DNA of 24,573 nt from CAG-1031 sp964391735. GTDB lineage: Bacteria > Bacteroidota > Bacteroidia > Bacteroidales > Muribaculaceae. The stretch is taken from the NCBI GenBank assembly GCA_964391735.1, contig CAYMNF010000030.1:1-24573 (forward strand), in the 5' to 3' direction. A program made the translations under genes and the position numbers. The notes beneath the pieces are model-generated. The model was given only the letters and a program-made list of their open reading frames with translations. It did not search any database and was not told the origin of the DNA. Within the stretch, counting starts at the first letter, position 1; the number at the start of each line of letters is the position of its first letter. This document shows, piece by piece, positions 23,856-24,573 of this stretch.

Positions 23856-23882
23856 AATAATATAAATCAGTAAGAATTTAGG

Positions 23883-23914
23883 GTTGGTACATAAATAAAA
23901 ATAACTTAACTTTG
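23883..23914 (+). promoter_or_regulatory. Promoter of the polysaccharide export gene
   Basis: GTTG at 23883-23886 (one mismatch from TTTG), a 20-bp spacer and a perfect TAACTTTG at 23907-23914. Transcription should start near 23921, giving a leader of about 90 nt before the ATG at 24012. Confidence 0.6.
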
Positions 23915-23922
23915 CACCCGAA

Positions 23923-23974
23923 AAACAGCGCCTGTTTGCAAGGGAAAAGTATGTACTCACGCATAGACGCTTAA
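23923..23974 (+). promoter_or_regulatory. Structured leader with a 7-codon open frame
   Basis: Right at the predicted transcript start, AAACAG (23923-23928) and CTGTTT (23932-23937) form a perfect 6-bp inverted repeat around CGC. Downstream, ATG at 23951 opens a frame reading MYSRIDA and stopping at TAA (23972-23974), with AGGGAAAAGT in front. Either could influence expression of the export gene, but both may be chance. Confidence 0.25.
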
Positions 23975-24011
23975 CCAATTACAGATTAATAACTTAGGAA
24001 AAAATATTATA

Positions 24012-24573
24012 ATGCAGCTTTTCAAGAAAAAGGCCTCAATGGCGTGGTTGTCAATTGCGCTGGTATTGATGGTGGCTTCATGTTCAGTGCCCAAAGATGT
24101 AACTTATGTGCAAAACTTGCAGCCCGGCACATATCAGATGCAGCAGGTTGAGAATGCCCTGCGCGCCCGCCCTGATGACCGCCTGTCAATCTTCATTACC
24201 TCAAAGGACCCTCAACTCTCCAAGATTTTCAACCTCAATTACTACTCAACGAACTATACCGATAATATGAAGAGTGTGGGGTCAACCAGTGGTCGCCCCC
24301 TCAACCAAACTTATACATTGTTATATACTGTTGACGCTGAGGGTAATGTTGACATACCCGTCTTGGGTTCGGTTCATGTTGCCGGTCTCACCCGCTCAGA
24401 GATTGCCAAAAAGGTAAAGAATGAGTTGATCACCAAAGACTTGCTGAAGGACCCGACCGTTGTGGTTGAGTTCTCAAACCAGACTTTCTCAGTGCTCGGA
24501 GAGGTAGCCGTCCCGGGTCGCAAAGTCTTTGACCGTGACCACATGACACTGCTTGAGGGTTTAGCCCTTGCCG
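24012..24573 (+). CDS. Wza-like polysaccharide export lipoprotein (3' end outside window)
   Basis: The first 187 codons of an outer-membrane polysaccharide export protein; the gene runs off the window. A basic start (MQLFKKKASM) and hydrophobic segment lead to the lipobox VASC, with Cys24 as the lipid anchor. The Poly_export domain follows: RPDDRLSIFITSKDPQLSK, an Asn/Ser/Thr-rich insertion, then YTVDAEGNVDIPVLGSVHVA and GLTRSEIAKKVKNELI. An SLBB domain begins at FSVLGEVAVPGRK. In Wza the family forms an octameric outer-membrane channel working with a Wzc-type chain-length regulator, which is usually encoded next. It has its own promoter and is probably the first gene of a capsule or exopolysaccharide cluster (inference). 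Confidence 0.93.
   Translation, partial: MQLFKKKASMAWLSIALVLMVASCSVPKDVTYVQNLQPGTYQMQQVENALRARPDDRLSIFITSKDPQLSKIFNLNYYSTNYTDNMKSVGSTSGRPLNQTYTLLYTVDAEGNVDIPVLGSVHVAGLTRSEIAKKVKNELITKDLLKDPTVVVEFSNQTFSVLGEVAVPGRKVFDRDHMTLLEGLALA

Noticed and set aside
23772..23978. 68-codon minus-strand open frame between the lipoprotein gene and the export gene
   Set aside because: It covers a strong terminator and a promoter of the plus strand, which explain the sequence better; it has no promoter of its own.
1..24573. CRISPR arrays, tRNA/rRNA genes, insertion sequences, phage or restriction genes
   Set aside because: I looked for direct repeats, cloverleaf-like segments, transposase motifs and terminal inverted repeats by eye and found none that hold up.

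Overview
The window reads as chromosome of a Bacteroidota bacterium, order Bacteroidales. GC content looks close to 50%, and a gut lineage such as Muribaculaceae is plausible, but that is inference. Three things support the order. Several genes are preceded by the Bacteroidota promoter pattern (a TTTG-like -33 element, about 19-20 bp, then TAnnTTTG). Shine-Dalgarno sites are mostly weak or absent. The gene families are typical of the group: BspA-like/fibronectin-type surface protein, DUF4369 thioredoxin-fold lipoprotein, OmpH-like lipoprotein, exported DUF362 protein and a Wza-type export lipoprotein.

Layout, left to right. (1) 156-5967, + strand: a five-gene tripartite efflux operon made of an ABC ATPase, two different MacB/FtsX-type permeases, a membrane-fusion adaptor and a TolC-type outer membrane channel. 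(2) 5964-8316, - strand: manA followed by mgtE, with a clear promoter before manA. The mgtE and tolC stop codons overlap. (3) 8422-13530, - strand: a probable operon of an exported DUF362 protein, a TonB-dependent receptor and a BspA/Fn3-like surface protein. The surface protein gene is split by an in-frame TAA after its signal-peptide exon-like start, and the unit ends in a strand-specific hairpin terminator. (4) 13588-19116, + strand: a PlsC-like acyltransferase with its own promoter, then a tightly packed run of membrane metallophosphoesterase, tex, folK and a stand-alone PAS protein. (5) 19120-20867, - strand: a newly noticed 51-residue membrane microprotein, an OmpH-like lipoprotein coupled to it by an ATGA overlap, and a family 2 glycosyltransferase starting at TTG. 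(6) 20876-22568, + strand: pepD, with a promoter that interleaves with the divergent microprotein promoter, ended by a strong terminator. (7) 22590-23855, + strand: a DUF4369/TlpA-like lipoprotein without the redox CXXC, flanked by its own promoter and terminator. (8) 23883 to the window edge, + strand: promoter, structured leader and the first 187 codons of a Wza-like polysaccharide export lipoprotein, probably the head of a capsule or exopolysaccharide locus.

Most genes are housekeeping or envelope functions. The observations most worth a second look are the interrupted BspA-like gene, the unannotated microprotein that leads the ompH-glycosyltransferase operon, and the interleaved divergent promoters upstream of it. 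I saw no CRISPR array, tRNA, rRNA, insertion sequence or phage gene. No stretch over 300 bases lacks a gene once the microprotein is counted.
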